A model generated the notes under the pieces. The model was not told where the DNA came from and did not search any database. It saw nothing but the letters and a program-made list of their open reading frames with translations. Made by a program: the position numbers and the translations under genes. DNA of 64,000 nucleotides from CBDEGU01 sp965238045 (lineage in GTDB: Bacteria; Acidobacteriota; Terriglobia; Bryobacterales; UBA6623), in NCBI GenBank assembly GCA_965238045.1, contig CBDEGU010000012.1, positions 992,001-1,056,000 of the forward strand, read 5' to 3'. Shown here one piece after another: positions 53,785 through 63,687 of the stretch. Numbering within the stretch: position 1 is the first letter of the stretch; each line of letters opens with the position of its first letter.

Positions 53785-54897
53785 GGCGTTGGTGCATGAA
53801 TCGGTGTAAGCGAGCACGCTAGCGGCGGGGGTGGGGTCCAGTCCATCATAGAGATCGGGGGTAACGTCATGGTCGCAGCGAAGTCGAGCCGAGTCAACCG
53901 CCAGTATAAGAAGAAGTACAGAATCCGGAACTGGAGGGAGTACGAGCGTGGCCTCAGGAGCCGCGGCGACGTCACGATCTGGCTGAGCGAGGATGCAATT
54001 GCCGCGTGGGTACCACCGAAGAACGGTCTTCGCGGAGGCCAGCGGCGGTACTCGAACCTCGCGGTCCGGACCGCGTTGACGCTGCGGGTCGTCTTCAGCC
54101 TGCCGCTCCGCCAGACCGAGGGGTTCCTGGACTCGCTGCTCCGCTTGATGGGCCTCAACCTCAAGGCCCCGGACCACACCACACTCTCGCGCCGGAACCA
54201 AATCGTTGCGGTGCCGCCCCTGACCCGATCCTATGACGGCCCGATCGACTTGATCGTCGATTCCACAGGGCTGAAGATTCTGGGTTGCGGCGAATGGAAC
54301 GCGCACAAGCACAAGGCATCAAAGAAACGCCGGGATTGGCGGAAGCTGCACATCGGGGTGGATGCCGAGGGGTTCATTGTGGCGGCCGAACTCACAGCGA
54401 GCAGCCGGGACGACGCCTCCACACTCCCTGCTCTTCTCGACACAATCGAGGTTCCCATCCGGCGTTTCACCGCAGACGGAGCCTACGACCACAGGTCAGT
54501 CTACGATCAACTCAGCGCGGCCGGTACAGAGAACGTCGTGATTGTGATTCCCCCTCGTCGCTCCGCGGTGTCGGCGGGGCCAACGGACGGCCCCTGGGCG
54601 CAGCGTGACACGGCTCTTGAGAGGATTCGCCAGGTCGGGCGACGAGAGTGGCAGAAGGAGTCGGGCTACCGACAGCAGGGGCGCGTTGAAAACAGCTTCT
54701 TCCGATACAAGTCCGTGCTCGGAGGCGGATTGAAGGCGAGGCACGGCAAAGCACAAAGGAGAGAAGTTGCGATCGGGTGTCACATCCTCAACCGGATGGC
54801 CGAGCTGGGTAGGCCGAAATCCTGCGCTGTGGTGTCCTGAACGAGAAGTTGGAAAAGCGCCCCCACTCGCGCCGCAGTTGAATCATGCAACAGCGCC
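53785..54897 (+). mobile_element. IS5-family (IS903-like) insertion sequence
   Basis: The left end (GGCGTTGGTGCATGAATC, from 53785) and the complement of the right end (GGCGCTGTTGCATGATTC, ending at 54897) match at 15 of 18 positions. The 1,113-base element contains one transposase. The right boundary coincides with the point where the IS91 copy begins, and the left boundary with the break in the integrase. The flanking bases (TTGCCCCAC and GTTTCCCGG) do not form a target duplication. Confidence 0.8.
53869..54840 (+). CDS. IS5-family (IS903-group) transposase
   Basis: This 323-aa transposase is uninterrupted. It has [20 protein letters not shown] at the N-terminus. The DDE core lies at [22 protein letters not shown] and [16 protein letters not shown], with the last E inside the family's Y-(2)-R-(3)-E-(6)-K-like signature region. 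It acts on the inverted repeats at 53785 and 54897. It starts at ATG 53869; no strong Shine-Dalgarno is seen, as is common in IS. Confidence 0.92.
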   Translation: MVAAKSSRVNRQYKKKYRIRNWREYERGLRSRGDVTIWLSEDAIAAWVPPKNGLRGGQRRYSNLAVRTALTLRVVFSLPLRQTEGFLDSLLRLMGLNLKAPDHTTLSRRNQIVAVPPLTRSYDGPIDLIVDSTGLKILGCGEWNAHKHKASKKRRDWRKLHIGVDAEGFIVAAELTASSRDDASTLPALLDTIEVPIRRFTADGAYDHRSVYDQLSAAGTENVVIVIPPRRSAVSAGPTDGPWAQRDTALERIRQVGRREWQKESGYRQQGRVENSFFRYKSVLGGGLKARHGKAQRREVAIGCHILNRMAELGRPKSCAVVS

Positions 54898-55210
54898 GTT
54901 TCCCGGCCGTATCCACGGCGCCCAGCTGCGGCCCTCGGGGGTACGGCAGATCTGCCAAAAGCTTGGTCGCCAGGCAGGCATCCGCAAACCGGTGAGCCCG
55001 CACGTGCTGCGGCATTCCTTTGCCACGCACTTGCTGGAAGCGGGGACGGATCTGCGCACCATCCAGGTCTTGCTGGGGCACGTCAGTCTCAAGACGACGG
55101 CGCGCTATCTGCATGTCTCGGAATTGCGCCTGCGCACGACGCAGAGCCCACTCGAAGCACTCGAGATTCGCGAAGCGCTCACCGACGACGGGGACCGGCG
55201 CCGGCGATGA
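54898..55210 (+). pseudogene. IS91-associated tyrosine recombinase, 3' fragment
   Basis: The surviving 103 codons run from [16 protein letters not shown] to the end. They include [15 protein letters not shown] and [18 protein letters not shown], with the catalytic His-Arg, His and Tyr. Only one residue differs from copy 2 in this part (QSP instead of QSR). The start and the first catalytic Arg are lost to the IS903-like insertion. The stop overlaps the transposase start (ATGA). Confidence 0.9.
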
Positions 55211-56412
55211 GCCGGCATCGGCTGGAAGTGGCCGATGTCATTCGCCAACACGAAGGGGAGTTGCTCGAGCGCTGGGGACACCGCCTCTCCGCTCGTCAAC
55301 GCAAGGCCCTTCGCGACATCGGTTCGTGTCGCAGCGCCGCCCAGGGCGCTCACATCGAACAGTGCGATTCTTGCTCGCAGGAACGGATCGCGTACAACTC
55401 GTGCTCGAACCGGCACTGTCCGAAGTGCCAGTCGGCGGCGCGTGACCGCTGGCTGGGGGCACGGGCGCAGGAACTACTTCCGGTGCACTACTGCCATGTT
55501 GTGTTCACCGTGCCAGGGACCCTGGCAATGTTGGCCCTCCAGAATCAGCGACTCTTCTACCGTCTGCTGTTCGAGGCGGCCTCTCAAAGCTTGCAACAAC
55601 TCGCTCGCGACCCCAAGCGTTTGGGCGCCCAGATCGGCTTCTTCGCCGTATTGCATACCTGGAACCAGATACTGCTGCCTCATCCGCACCTGCACTGCGT
55701 CGTACCGGCGGGAGGAATGGCGCTCGACGGCAGCCGATGGATCCGCTGCCGCAAGAAGTTTTTCCTGCCCGTACGGCCTCTGAGCCGCTTGTTTCGCGGC
55801 AAGCTCTTAGACGGTTTGCGGCGGGCGTTCGAACACGGCGAGCTGGAACTCGACCGGCAGCTGGCCCCGCTGACGAAGCCCGAACGTTTTCACTCTTGGC
55901 TGCGAGAACTGAGAACAACCGAGTGGGTGGTCTACCTCAAGCCGCCCATGGCCGGACCCGAACAAGTGCTCAAGTATCTGGCTCGTTATACCCATCGCGT
56001 CGCCATCTCCAACGGTCGCTTGCGGTCTCTCCACGACGGCCGCCTGCGCTTGCGTTTTCGCAACGCGAAGAACAACCACCGTATCGAGACGATGACGCTC
56101 GACGCGGTCGAGTTCCTGCGGCGCTTTCTGCTGCACGTGCTGCCGAGGGGTTTTGTCAAGATCCGCTACTACGGTTTCTTGGCTCATCGCAGACGCGCGG
56201 CGGGCTTGGCCCGCTGCCGGGAACTCCTCCAGGCGTCCGCGACGAGGGAAGTTTCCCCTGCCTTGTTGAGCAAGGAGCAACGGCGAGCCGTGGAGCGCCG
56301 CTGCCCGCTGTGCGGCGAGGGAAGGCTGCGCGTGGTCGCATGGCTTTCGGCGCTGGAACTGGCGCTACGCGCCGGGGACATGGCCCTGCCCGAGGCTATC
56401 GACTCCTCATGA
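55207..56412 (+). CDS. IS91-family HUH (rolling-circle) transposase, copy 1
   Basis: This 401-aa protein has an N-terminal zinc-ribbon (C53, C56, C71, C74 in CDSCSQ and CPKCQ). The HUH metal-binding motif is HPHLHC (HLH 161-163). The tyrosine motif [13 protein letters not shown] (Y257/Y261) is the nicking residue in this family. It initiates rolling-circle replication of the element. Compared with copy 2 there are about seven substitutions (for example LRELRTT, RRAAGL, CGEG). The ATG overlaps the recombinase stop, so they are one operon. The frame is intact. Confidence 0.94.
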   Translation: MSRHRLEVADVIRQHEGELLERWGHRLSARQRKALRDIGSCRSAAQGAHIEQCDSCSQERIAYNSCSNRHCPKCQSAARDRWLGARAQELLPVHYCHVVFTVPGTLAMLALQNQRLFYRLLFEAASQSLQQLARDPKRLGAQIGFFAVLHTWNQILLPHPHLHCVVPAGGMALDGSRWIRCRKKFFLPVRPLSRLFRGKLLDGLRRAFEHGELELDRQLAPLTKPERFHSWLRELRTTEWVVYLKPPMAGPEQVLKYLARYTHRVAISNGRLRSLHDGRLRLRFRNAKNNHRIETMTLDAVEFLRRFLLHVLPRGFVKIRYYGFLAHRRRAAGLARCRELLQASATREVSPALLSKEQRRAVERRCPLCGEGRLRVVAWLSALELALRAGDMALPEAIDSS

Positions 56413-56645
56413 CCCCTCACCGTCTTTTCGCCAACGCAACGCTGCGACGCGCCGTCGCCAGGGGGTGCTTCGCACTCCTGCGCCTGGGTCTTTCCGCGGA
56501 GCTGATTCGCCCGCCTGCGAGGACTTCGCGGCTTCCATACATCAAAGCAATCCGGGCGATCCAAGCCACGTTCTACTCCCGAAAGGTCCTACTCCTCCTG
56601 CCCAACGACCAAGCCAATCCCTACAATCCACATAGCCGATCCTGA
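56409..56645 (+). CDS. Small IS91-associated ORF, copy 1
   Basis: A 78-aa frame starts at ATG 56409, overlapping the transposase stop (ATGA), and begins [20 protein letters not shown]. The same frame exists in copy 2 (60629-60865) with a single change at the last residue. Composition is basic and Arg/Pro/Leu-rich. It may be a real accessory protein or just conserved because the DNA is a duplicate. No family is recognised. Confidence 0.3.
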   Translation: MTPHRLFANATLRRAVARGCFALLRLGLSAELIRPPARTSRLPYIKAIRAIQATFYSRKVLLLLPNDQANPYNPHSRS

Positions 56646-56802
56646 GCCCGGCATCCTCCAACAACCCCTATCGACAATGCGGCGGCCCACGCTGCCACTG
56701 CCTCTCTCCACCGCCCTTCGCCCGCCGCACGGTCGATACGGTCCTAAGGTGTTATCACCAGGTAAGCGAGTCAAGCTCGCGAGGCGCTAAAGTCGACGCA
56801 GT

Positions 56803-57066
56803 TTGGTAGGCCAAACGATCGCCCATTACAAGATCCTGGAGAAGCTCGGCTCTGGGGGCATGGGAGAGGTTTGGAAGGCCGAGGATACCCAGCTCCGGCG
56901 AACCGTCGCCCTCAAGTTTCTCTCGTCTAAGACCGTCGGCGATGACGAGATCAAGGCTCGCCTAATTCGAGAAGCGCAGGCGTCAGCCTCGCTTGACCAT
57001 CCCAACATCTGCCAAGTCTTCGGTATCCACGAGGAAGAGTGGATTGCCTTAAACGCTGTTTGGTAA
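56803..57066 (+). pseudogene. Ser/Thr protein kinase, N-terminal fragment (first of two)
   Basis: The frame starts at TTG 56803 and encodes VGQTIAHYKILEKLGSGGMG, then EVWKAEDTQLRRTVALKFLS and HPNICQVFGIHEEEW. This is the glycine-rich loop, catalytic Lys and the first lobe of a PknB-type kinase. It stops after about 85 residues, before the HRD and DFG motifs. The gene is truncated and cannot be active. It lies 38 bases downstream of the end of IS91 copy 1. Confidence 0.88.
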
Positions 57067-57437
57067 CTGAGCGTTTCGGAGCCGAACAATTCCGCAGCAG
57101 GCAACGATTTGTTTCGTTGTAGGGTTCGTGGCTCGCCAAATACGTCAAGGAAGTTCGGAAGGTCCTCTAAAGAAGATAGTTAAAACCAGCTCCGTTGCTG
57201 GCAAGATGTACACGGCGACTGGTGTCAAGGCCATGCTAAGGGATTTCATGCTGCCGTTCTTCCCGAGAAGGCTCAAGGCAGAATTGGCTGACGATCCGAC
57301 CGCTGCTCAAGACGACGCGCAAAGCTACGTGGTACGCACTCGCGCTGTCCCCATCATCAGATGGGCGCTACGCACGAATACGCTCTCGCAAAGCTCATCG
57401 AGCGTCACGGGCTCAAGGCTTCGAACGTGCGTTTAGG
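57067..57437. other. Region without a recognised gene after the kinase fragment
   Basis: A plus-strand frame at 57128-57436 (102 aa) is open but resembles no family I know. It lacks a start context, and its codon use is poor. The region appears to be part of a decayed insert between the kinase fragment and the SRPBCC gene. Confidence 0.35.
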
Positions 57438-57872
57438 CTAGTCTGAACCCTCGAGTTCGGCGCGAAGACGCCGAAACTGGCGGCGCAGACTCACTCTGAC
57501 CAGAAGGAACCAGACGACGCCCCTCAGCCGTGAGTTGAAGGTTACGGTGTTGGTCTGTTTGATGCGCGTACCACCGTCGACGGAAGCGAGGGTCATTTTT
57601 GACCGATATGTCATGGCATCCGTGGACATCGCCCACCCTAGCTCGCTGGGCTCGACGAAGTGTGTCGTCTCGAGCTCCATCCAGGTAAATTTGCCTCGGC
57701 CGACGCCCTGCTTGATGCGGTAGCGCGCGCCTAGCCCAGGGCCGTCGCCGGCGATTTGCTCGACTTCAGGGACCATTGGCACCCACTTGGGATCGTTTCG
57801 GCAATCGGCGACGAACGCAAACACCTCGGCGAGTGGGCGCCCGATCGTCCCTTTTATGGATACGGATGGCAT
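57438..57872 (-). CDS. SRPBCC-family (polyketide cyclase/START-like) protein
   Basis: This 144-aa protein has the typical fold signals: MPSVSIKGTIGRPLAEVFAF, then VADCRNDPKWVPMVPEVEQI, a GLGARYRIKQG strand, and TRIKQTNTVTF near the C-terminus. SRPBCC proteins bind hydrophobic ligands in a helix-grip cavity. The function cannot be read from sequence. I chose ATG 57872, where the conserved domain starts; the frame is open upstream. The Shine-Dalgarno is weak. It is surrounded by mobile-element debris, so it could be passenger DNA. Confidence 0.75.
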   Translation of the reverse strand: MPSVSIKGTIGRPLAEVFAFVADCRNDPKWVPMVPEVEQIAGDGPGLGARYRIKQGVGRGKFTWMELETTHFVEPSELGWAMSTDAMTYRSKMTLASVDGGTRIKQTNTVTFNSRLRGVVWFLLVRVSLRRQFRRLRAELEGSD

Positions 57873-58554
57873 GGAATCTTGTGTTGTCTCAGTATCCCAT
57901 GGAGCGCTGGGGACCCACAACATCGTAAAAAGGGGCGTGGGGGGGGGACTCGCGAGGGCGGATTTCGACTCTCGGCTAGTTGGAGCCATTCAGCAGGGGG
58001 GCGCTTCTTTGAGGATCGTCACAATCACACTGGCGCTGGCTTCAAAGCCCAGCGCGTCAAGGTTGTCCCAGGGGCAGTCGAACCAGTTCCCAATCGCGCT
58101 GACGTCGATCAGGCTGTATGGCGCCGCTGGTTTCCGAATCACCAGCGTTATTCCTCTCCACGACAACTTCGGTGTCAGCATCGTGGAGGGAGTCAAGGCT
58201 TAACCAGCTCGGCAAAACCTAGCGCCGTTCGACCAAGAACTGGCACGAAGATTCCCGTGACCCGAACGAGTCTAAGTCCCTCAACGCCAACCGGTTAGCG
58301 CTGGTCCGGCAGGTTGTTGGCGTAAAATCGCCTTCGCACCAACAATCCGCTGCCTGAGGCCACCAGAAGGCCCTCGAACCGGTCGAAAGCAGGCCGAATC
58401 AAGGGTCTGTGAGTGCTACGATCGGAAAGCTCAACGGAACGGTTGTTGGACGAAGCCGCTGGCGCGGCAGAGGTGAAGGGGAGGCCGGCGAGTGGGGAAG
58501 GATTGAAACTTTGTTGAGGTAGAGGAATAATGAGCGACCGAGAGGAGGTCGTTC
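57873..58554. other. Intergenic and decayed region before IS91 copy 2
   Basis: A 68-codon minus-strand frame at 57990-58196 (containing NWFDCPWDNLDALGFEAS) looks protein-like but lacks a family or start context. At 58231-58286 there is a sequence similar to 63923-63981. From about 58300 to 58554 lies the leader of IS91 copy 2; its exact left end cannot be fixed because copy 1 is truncated. Confidence 0.4.
58231..58286 (+). repeat. Dispersed 55-bp similarity, first member
   Basis: The stretch containing AAGAACTGGCACGAAG resembles 63923-63981 (AAAACTGGCACGAAGAG) over about 55 bases with gaps. In both, one frame reads NWHE followed by R-D. This resembles the C-terminal 'NW..E.' tail of Acidobacteria Ser/Thr kinases. 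Each member lies downstream of a kinase N-terminal fragment. Confidence 0.45.
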
Positions 58555-59430
58555 ATGACCAAGCTACGCCAGAAGATGATCCAAGACCTGCGGCTGCGCA
58601 GCTATTCGCCGCAGACGATTCGGAGTTATACCAAGGCCGTCGAGGATCTCGCCCGCTACTTCGGCAAGTCGCCGGAGCAACTGGGCCCGAAGCAGATTCG
58701 CGAGTATCAGCTTGACTTGATCGAGCGGCGTAAGCTGGCCGGTGCGACGTTCGGGGTGCGCACGGCGGGGCTGAAGTTCTTCTACAGCCAGACACTCGAG
58801 CGACCCTGGGTTGTCGAACGCATCGCACGGCCCAAGGTCCGGCGTCGCCTACCGGTCGTGCTGAGCCGTGAAGAAGTGACGGCGCTGTTGGACGCCGCGG
58901 TGAACCTGAAGCATCGCGCGATCCTCGCGACGCTCTACGGAGCCGGGTTGCGTCTCGACGAAGTGTTGCAACTCGAAGCGGGGGACATTGACTCGCAGCG
59001 GATGGTGATCCTGGTGCGCCGCGGCAAAGGAGAGAAGCCACGCCAGGTGATGTTGTCTCCCAAGCTACTGGAGTTGCTGCGTCTGTACTGGCGCTGGGCG
59101 AAGCCGAACGAGTTGCTGTTTCCCGGCCGTATCCACGGCGCCCAGCTGCGGCCCTCGGGGGTACGGCAGATCTGCCAAAAGCTTGGTCGCCAGGCAGGCA
59201 TCCGCAAACCGGTGAGCCCGCACGTGCTGCGGCATTCCTTTGCCACGCACTTGCTGGAAGCGGGGACGGATCTGCGCACCATCCAGGTCTTGCTGGGGCA
59301 CGTCAGTCTCAAGACGACGGCGCGCTATCTGCATGTCTCGGAATTGCGCCTGCGCACGACGCAGAGCCGACTCGAAGCACTCGAGATTCGCGAAGCGCTC
59401 ACCGACGACGGGGACCGGCGCCGGCGATGA
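58555..59430 (+). CDS. Tyrosine recombinase (XerC-like) of the IS91 element
   Basis: This 291-aa protein is complete. The N-terminal SAM-like core-binding domain starts [20 protein letters not shown]. The catalytic domain has the first Arg in [20 protein letters not shown], Lys in [32 protein letters not shown] and the nucleophile in ARYLHVSE. It starts at ATG 58555 after GAGAGGAGG. The 4-base overlap with the transposase implies a coupled operon. It may resolve or assist transposition; its substrate is unknown. Confidence 0.95.
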   Translation: MTKLRQKMIQDLRLRSYSPQTIRSYTKAVEDLARYFGKSPEQLGPKQIREYQLDLIERRKLAGATFGVRTAGLKFFYSQTLERPWVVERIARPKVRRRLPVVLSREEVTALLDAAVNLKHRAILATLYGAGLRLDEVLQLEAGDIDSQRMVILVRRGKGEKPRQVMLSPKLLELLRLYWRWAKPNELLFPGRIHGAQLRPSGVRQICQKLGRQAGIRKPVSPHVLRHSFATHLLEAGTDLRTIQVLLGHVSLKTTARYLHVSELRLRTTQSRLEALEIREALTDDGDRRRR

Positions 59431-60632
59431 GCCGGCATCGGCTGGAAGTGGCCGATGTCATTCGCCAACACGAAGGGGAGTTGCTCGAGCGCTGGGGACA
59501 CCGCCTCTCCGCTCGTCAACGCAAGGCCCTTCGCGACATCGGTTCGTGTCGCAGCGCCGCCCAGGGCGCTCACATCGAACAGTGCGATTCTTGCTCGCAG
59601 GAACGGATCGCGTACAACTCGTGCTCGAACCGGCACTGTCCGAAGTGCCAGTCGGCGGCGCGTGACCGCTGGCTGGGGGCACGGGCGCAGGAACTACTTC
59701 CGGTGCACTACTGCCATGTTGTGTTCACCGTGCCAGGGGCCCTGGCAATGTTGGCCCTCCAGAATCAGCGACTCTTCTACCGTCTGCTGTTCGAGGCGGC
59801 CTCTCAAAGCTTGCAACAACTCGCTCGCGACCCCAAGCGTTTGGGCGCCCAGATCGGCTTCTTCGCCGTATTGCATACCTGGAACCAGATACTGCTGCCT
59901 CATCCACACCTGCACTGCGTCGTGCCGGCGGGAGGGATGGCGCTCGACGGCAGCCGATGGATCCGCTGCCGCAAGAAGTTTTTCCTGCCCGTACGGCCTC
60001 TGAGCCGCTTGTTTCGCGGCAAGCTCTTAGACGGTTTGCGGCGGGCGTTCGAACACGGCGAGCTGGAACTCGACCGGCAGCTGGCCCCGCTGACGAAGCC
60101 CGAACGTTTTCACTCTTGGCTGCGAAAACTGAGAACAACCGAGTGGGTGGTCTACGTCAAGCCGCCCATGGCCGGACCCGAACAGGTGCTCAAGTATCTG
60201 GCTCGTTATACCCATCGCGTCGCCATCTCTAACGGTCGCTTGCGCTCGCTCCATGACGGCCGCCTGCGCTTGCGTTTTCGCAACGCCAAGAACAACCACC
60301 GCATCGAGACGATGACGCTCGACGCGGTCGAGTTCCTGCGGCGCTTTCTGCTGCACGTGCTGCCGAGGGGTTTTGTCAAGATCCGCTACTACGGTTTCTT
60401 GGCTCATCGCAGACGCGCGGTGGGCTTGGCCCGCTGCCGGGAACTCCTCCAGGCGTCCGCGACGAGGGAAGTTTCCCCTGCCTTGTTGAGCAAGGAGCAA
60501 CGGCAAGCTGTGGAGCGCCGCTGCCCGCTCTGCCGCGAGGGAAGGCTGCGCGTGGTCGCATGGCTCTCGGCGCTGGAACTGGCGCTGCGCGCCGGGGCCA
60601 TGGCCCTGCCCGAGGCTATCGACTCCTCATGA
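59427..60632 (+). CDS. IS91-family HUH (rolling-circle) transposase, copy 2
   Basis: This 401-aa protein has the same domain plan as copy 1: N-terminal zinc ribbon (CDSCSQ, CPKCQ), HUH motif HPHLHC, and the tyrosine motif [13 protein letters not shown]. Substitutions relative to copy 1 are scattered (for example GALAM, LRKLRTT, VVYVKPP, CREG, AGAMAL), and all catalytic residues are kept. It starts at ATG 59427 overlapping the recombinase stop. The frame is intact, so this copy is the likely functional source. Confidence 0.95.
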   Translation: MSRHRLEVADVIRQHEGELLERWGHRLSARQRKALRDIGSCRSAAQGAHIEQCDSCSQERIAYNSCSNRHCPKCQSAARDRWLGARAQELLPVHYCHVVFTVPGALAMLALQNQRLFYRLLFEAASQSLQQLARDPKRLGAQIGFFAVLHTWNQILLPHPHLHCVVPAGGMALDGSRWIRCRKKFFLPVRPLSRLFRGKLLDGLRRAFEHGELELDRQLAPLTKPERFHSWLRKLRTTEWVVYVKPPMAGPEQVLKYLARYTHRVAISNGRLRSLHDGRLRLRFRNAKNNHRIETMTLDAVEFLRRFLLHVLPRGFVKIRYYGFLAHRRRAVGLARCRELLQASATREVSPALLSKEQRQAVERRCPLCREGRLRVVAWLSALELALRAGAMALPEAIDSS

Positions 60633-60865
60633 CCCCTCACCGTCTCTTCGCCAACGCAACGCTGCGACGCGCCGTCGCCAGGGGGTGCTTCGCACTCCTG
60701 CGCCTGGGTCTTTCCGCGGAGCTGATTCGCCCGCCTGCGAGGACTTCGCGGCTTCCATACATCAAAGCAATCCGGGCGATCCAAGCCACGTTCTACTCCC
60801 GAAAGGTCCTACTCCTCCTGCCCAACGACCAAGCCAATCCCTACAATCCACATAGCCGGGCCTGA
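60629..60865 (+). CDS. Small IS91-associated ORF, copy 2
   Basis: A 78-aa frame starts at ATG 60629, overlapping the transposase stop (ATGA). The product is basic ([20 protein letters not shown]) and nearly identical to copy 1. Presence in both copies proves little because the whole block is duplicated. It is low confidence as a real gene. Confidence 0.3.
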   Translation: MTPHRLFANATLRRAVARGCFALLRLGLSAELIRPPARTSRLPYIKAIRAIQATFYSRKVLLLLPNDQANPYNPHSRA

Positions 60866-61011
60866 GCTCGGCTTCCTCCAACAACCCCTATCGACAATGC
60901 GGCGGCCCACCTTGCCACCGCCTCTCTCCACCCCCCTTCGCCCGCCGCACGGTCGATACGGTCCTAAGGTGTTACCACCAGGTATCCGGTAGCGGTACAA
61001 TCTCCCTGTCG

Positions 61012-61120
61012 ATGATTGGCCGAACCATCTCCCATTACAAGATCACCGAGAAGCTCGGTGAAGGCGGCATGGGGTCGTTTACAAAGCCGAAGACACCAAC
61101 CTCGAACGCACGGTTGCGCG
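61012..61120 (+). pseudogene. Ser/Thr protein kinase, frameshifted N-terminal fragment (second of two)
   Basis: ATG 61012 opens MIGRTISHYKITEKLGEGGM, the glycine-rich loop of an Acidobacteria-type kinase. One base is missing at about 61070: after ATGGGG the expected V-V-Y-K-A-E-D-T-N-L-E-R-T-V-A appears only in the next frame. Homology ends at ERTVA. The fragment is shorter than the first kinase remnant and clearly different in sequence. It lies 27 bases after the end of IS91 copy 2. Confidence 0.85.
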
Positions 61121-61391
61121 GATCGCCTTTTCTACGGCCGCGAGCTTTCCATCCAGAACCTGCTCGCGTTCGTCCTCAGAAACTCCATCTATTGTCGTAT
61201 CGTACTCTTGGTACGCTTCGCGGTCGTCGCTACAAAACTTTCGTGGACCGGCTCTAGAACCGGAATTTCCGATTTAGACATCCCCCGCGCACAGGTTGTC
61301 GGCGGCAGCCCGCCGGGTGTATCCTAGAGCCCGGCTCGGATGCTGAACGTTTTCAACATGGTCTCCGGTCAGAGACGTTAGAGGAGGAATT

Positions 61392-62582
61392 ATGGCTTCA
61401 AATCGAGGAGTCGCTTACATGGGACGCGGAAAGGTCGAGGTTCAATCCATCGACTACCCGAAGCTGGCCCTGGGCGACCGGAAATGCGATCACGGCGTCA
61501 TCCTGAAGATCGTTTGCACGAACATCTGCGGCAGCGACCAGCACATGGTTCGCGGACGCACGACCGCCCCCGAAGGGCTGATCCTTGGACATGAGATCAC
61601 GGGCGAGGTGATCGAGGCCGGACGGGACGTAGAGTTCGTCAGCGTCGGCGACTTGGTTTCGGTACCGTTCAACATCGCTTGCGGCCGCTGCCGCTGTTGC
61701 AAGGAAGGCAAGACGGGCATCTGCCTGAACGTCAATCCCGCACGCCCCGGCGCGGCCTACGGTTACGTCGACATGGGCGGCTGGGTCGGCGGTCAGGCCG
61801 AGTACGTGATGGTGCCGTACGCGGACTTCAACCTTCTGAAGTTCCCGGACAAGGATCAGGCGATGGCGATGATCAAGGACCTGACCCTGTTGTCTGACAT
61901 CTTCCCTACGGGCTACCACGGCGCCGTCACCGCGGGCGTCGGGCCGGGAACGATCGCTTACGTCGCGGGAGCCGGGCCGGTTGGATTGGCTTGCGCGCAC
62001 GCTTGCCAGCTCCTCGGCGCCGCTTGCGTCATCGTCGGCGACATGATTCCCGAACGGCTCGCGCAAGCAAAGAGCTTCGGGTGCGAAACGATCGACCTGC
62101 GTGAAAGCGCCACTCTGGCCGAGCAGATCGAGCAGATCGTCGGCGTGCCGGAAGTCGACTGCGGCGTAGACTGCGTCGGCTTTGAAGCGCGCGGCCACGG
62201 CAAGGATGCGGTTGTCGAGCGTCCCGCGACCGTGCTCAATGCACTGATGGAAGTGGTGCGAGCAGGCGGCGGCGTTGGCATCCCCGGCCTTTACGTCACG
62301 GGAGACCCCGGTGGCGTCGATGACAATGCCAAGATCGGCAACCTCGGCATCCGCATCGGACTTGGCTGGGCGAAGTCACATCACTTCATGACCGGGCAAT
62401 GTCCGGTGATGACCTATCACCGGCAGCTCATGCAGGCGATTCTATACGGCAAGGCAAATCCCGCGAAGGCTTGCAATGTCACGATGATCTCGCTCGATGA
62501 ATCGCCACAAGGCTACTCCGACTTCGACAAGGGCGCGGCCAAGAAGTTTGTCATCGACCCGCATGGTTCGGTCGCGGCTTAG
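61392..62582 (+). CDS. fdhA: Glutathione-independent, zinc-dependent formaldehyde dehydrogenase
   Basis: This 396-aa protein is full length. It has catalytic zinc ligands C46 (TNICGSDQHM) and H67 (LILGHEITGEV). The structural zinc cysteines are C97, C100, C103 and C111. The NAD-binding motif is VAGAGPVGLACAHACQLLGA. The signature of FdhA (for example ARPGAAYGYVDMGGWVGGQA and GIRIGLGWAKSHHFMTGQ) matches the Pseudomonas putida-type enzyme. It oxidises formaldehyde to formate using NAD+ without glutathione. It starts at ATG 61392 after AGAGGAGG. No formate dehydrogenase gene is nearby. Confidence 0.95.
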   Translation: MASNRGVAYMGRGKVEVQSIDYPKLALGDRKCDHGVILKIVCTNICGSDQHMVRGRTTAPEGLILGHEITGEVIEAGRDVEFVSVGDLVSVPFNIACGRCRCCKEGKTGICLNVNPARPGAAYGYVDMGGWVGGQAEYVMVPYADFNLLKFPDKDQAMAMIKDLTLLSDIFPTGYHGAVTAGVGPGTIAYVAGAGPVGLACAHACQLLGAACVIVGDMIPERLAQAKSFGCETIDLRESATLAEQIEQIVGVPEVDCGVDCVGFEARGHGKDAVVERPATVLNALMEVVRAGGGVGIPGLYVTGDPGGVDDNAKIGNLGIRIGLGWAKSHHFMTGQCPVMTYHRQLMQAILYGKANPAKACNVTMISLDESPQGYSDFDKGAAKKFVIDPHGSVAA

Positions 62583-62693
62583 ATCGATTCACAGCAGAAA
62601 ACGGAGCTTGAACGATCACCACGCCGGACCGCCAGAAGACGGCCTGGCACAAGTTTTCCGGCAGTCTGGATCCAGTTTGGCTCGGTCTCGAGT

Positions 62694-63565
62694 CTACGGG
62701 ATCGCTGGCAGGGCGGCGCTAATCGCCGAAACGGTGTCAACACCCGCTATCTCACAGACCGGGTGAGAGAAGTCGTTCGCCAGAGACGGAACTGGCGCAA
62801 TACCGATGTAGTTGATGTTGTCCGGACGATCCGAATCTCCGCTAACACCAAAGAGCACGTGATCCAGCCCGAGCTCATGACGGGTTCGCCAAGCGATGTT
62901 GTGGTCCGCACAAGAGGTGTCGCCGCTCACACCGATGGCGCCTACGAGTTTATTGTCGCTGTCGTAAAGCGCCAACCCGCCACCGAAGACGTTCACTCCG
63001 CCGACGAAACGCCGATGAGTGGATCGTTCTCCGTGCCATAGTCTTCAGCCTTGCCCTGGTCTTGGCTCGACGGTCCCCCGTACGCGACCGCGGTATCAAC
63101 AGGATTGCTGAACTGCAAGCCAAACAGGCTTCCGCCCGGCTGCGTCGCAGCCCAGAGGTTGGCCGTCGACAATGAGAGACCGGCGATCGGAGCTGTATTC
63201 GGTAGGCTGAAGGCGTTGGCGGTGTTGGCCTTCTGCGCGGAGATGGTACGACTGCCAGGCCACTGCTCGCCGCGATCGTCCCCCGAGAAAGTGACAGCAC
63301 AGACCTGGCCATCACGGTTCACGACCGTCGCCCACATGTGCAGGTCGAAACCGCCGTTTGCGGGACCCTCGGTGGGCTTTACGCTTGCTTTCAGCGCGGC
63401 TGTCAAGGTCGCATGGCCCGGCAAGCCCGCGCAATTCGGCCCCGTGCTTTCTGGCCCCGTGCTTTTTGGCTCTGGCCCTGTACACCCCAGGCTCGCTGTC
63501 AAGATCACGGCGCCCAAAAGGGCGGCCCCACGCCTCATACGAAATGGTGTTCGAAGATGGATCAT
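62694..63565 (-). pseudogene. GlcG/HbpS-like heme-binding lipoprotein, split by a frameshift
   Basis: Two minus-strand frames join into one protein. The first (63565 to 62993) has a lipoprotein signal (LLGAVILTASLGC) and ends DPLIGVSSAE. The second continues from the other frame with GGVNVFGGGLALYDSDNKLV and GAIGVSGDTSCADHNIAWRT, the conserved end of the GlcG/HbpS (DUF336) fold. A single missing base near 63010-63020 restores DPLIGRFVGGVNVFGGG. The frames also overlap as GTGA, which can mimic coupling. Relatives bind heme; the gene is probably dead. Confidence 0.82.
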
Positions 63566-63687
63566 CTGAATCTCCTCGTGAATATGTTTCTCCGGACGAC
63601 GATGTCCGCCCGCCCAGGAAGATAATACCATCTACCTGTGTGCGGGTCCCGCCTGGCCGCTGGCTTTGCCGAGCGTCTTGGTTCCGG

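Larger units (their letters stand above)
54898..56764 (+). mobile_element. IS91-family element, copy 1 (5' truncated)
   Basis: This segment is co-linear with 59118-60984 at a constant offset of 4,220 bases over 1,867 bases with no indels and few substitutions. It contains the 3' third of the element's tyrosine recombinase and a complete HUH transposase. Its left end is cut by the IS903-like element. The shared 3' end is GTCCTAAGGTGTTA-type sequence up to CAGGTA (56764). A kinase start lies 38 bases beyond. Confidence 0.9.
58555..60984 (+). mobile_element. IS91-family element, copy 2 (apparently complete)
   Basis: This copy carries a full tyrosine recombinase and the HUH transposase in overlapping frames, plus the same 3' end as copy 1 (to 60984). 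The left terminus is probably between 58300 and 58540 and is not resolved. IS91 elements insert by rolling-circle replication without target duplication. The right end again lies just upstream (27 bases) of a kinase start. Some IS91 relatives carry such an accessory recombinase. Confidence 0.88.

Noticed and set aside
55737..56645. 302-aa alternative frame within the IS91 transposase (copy 1)
   Set aside because: It is interrupted in copy 2 and lies inside the conserved transposase, so it is a shadow frame except possibly its last 78 codons.
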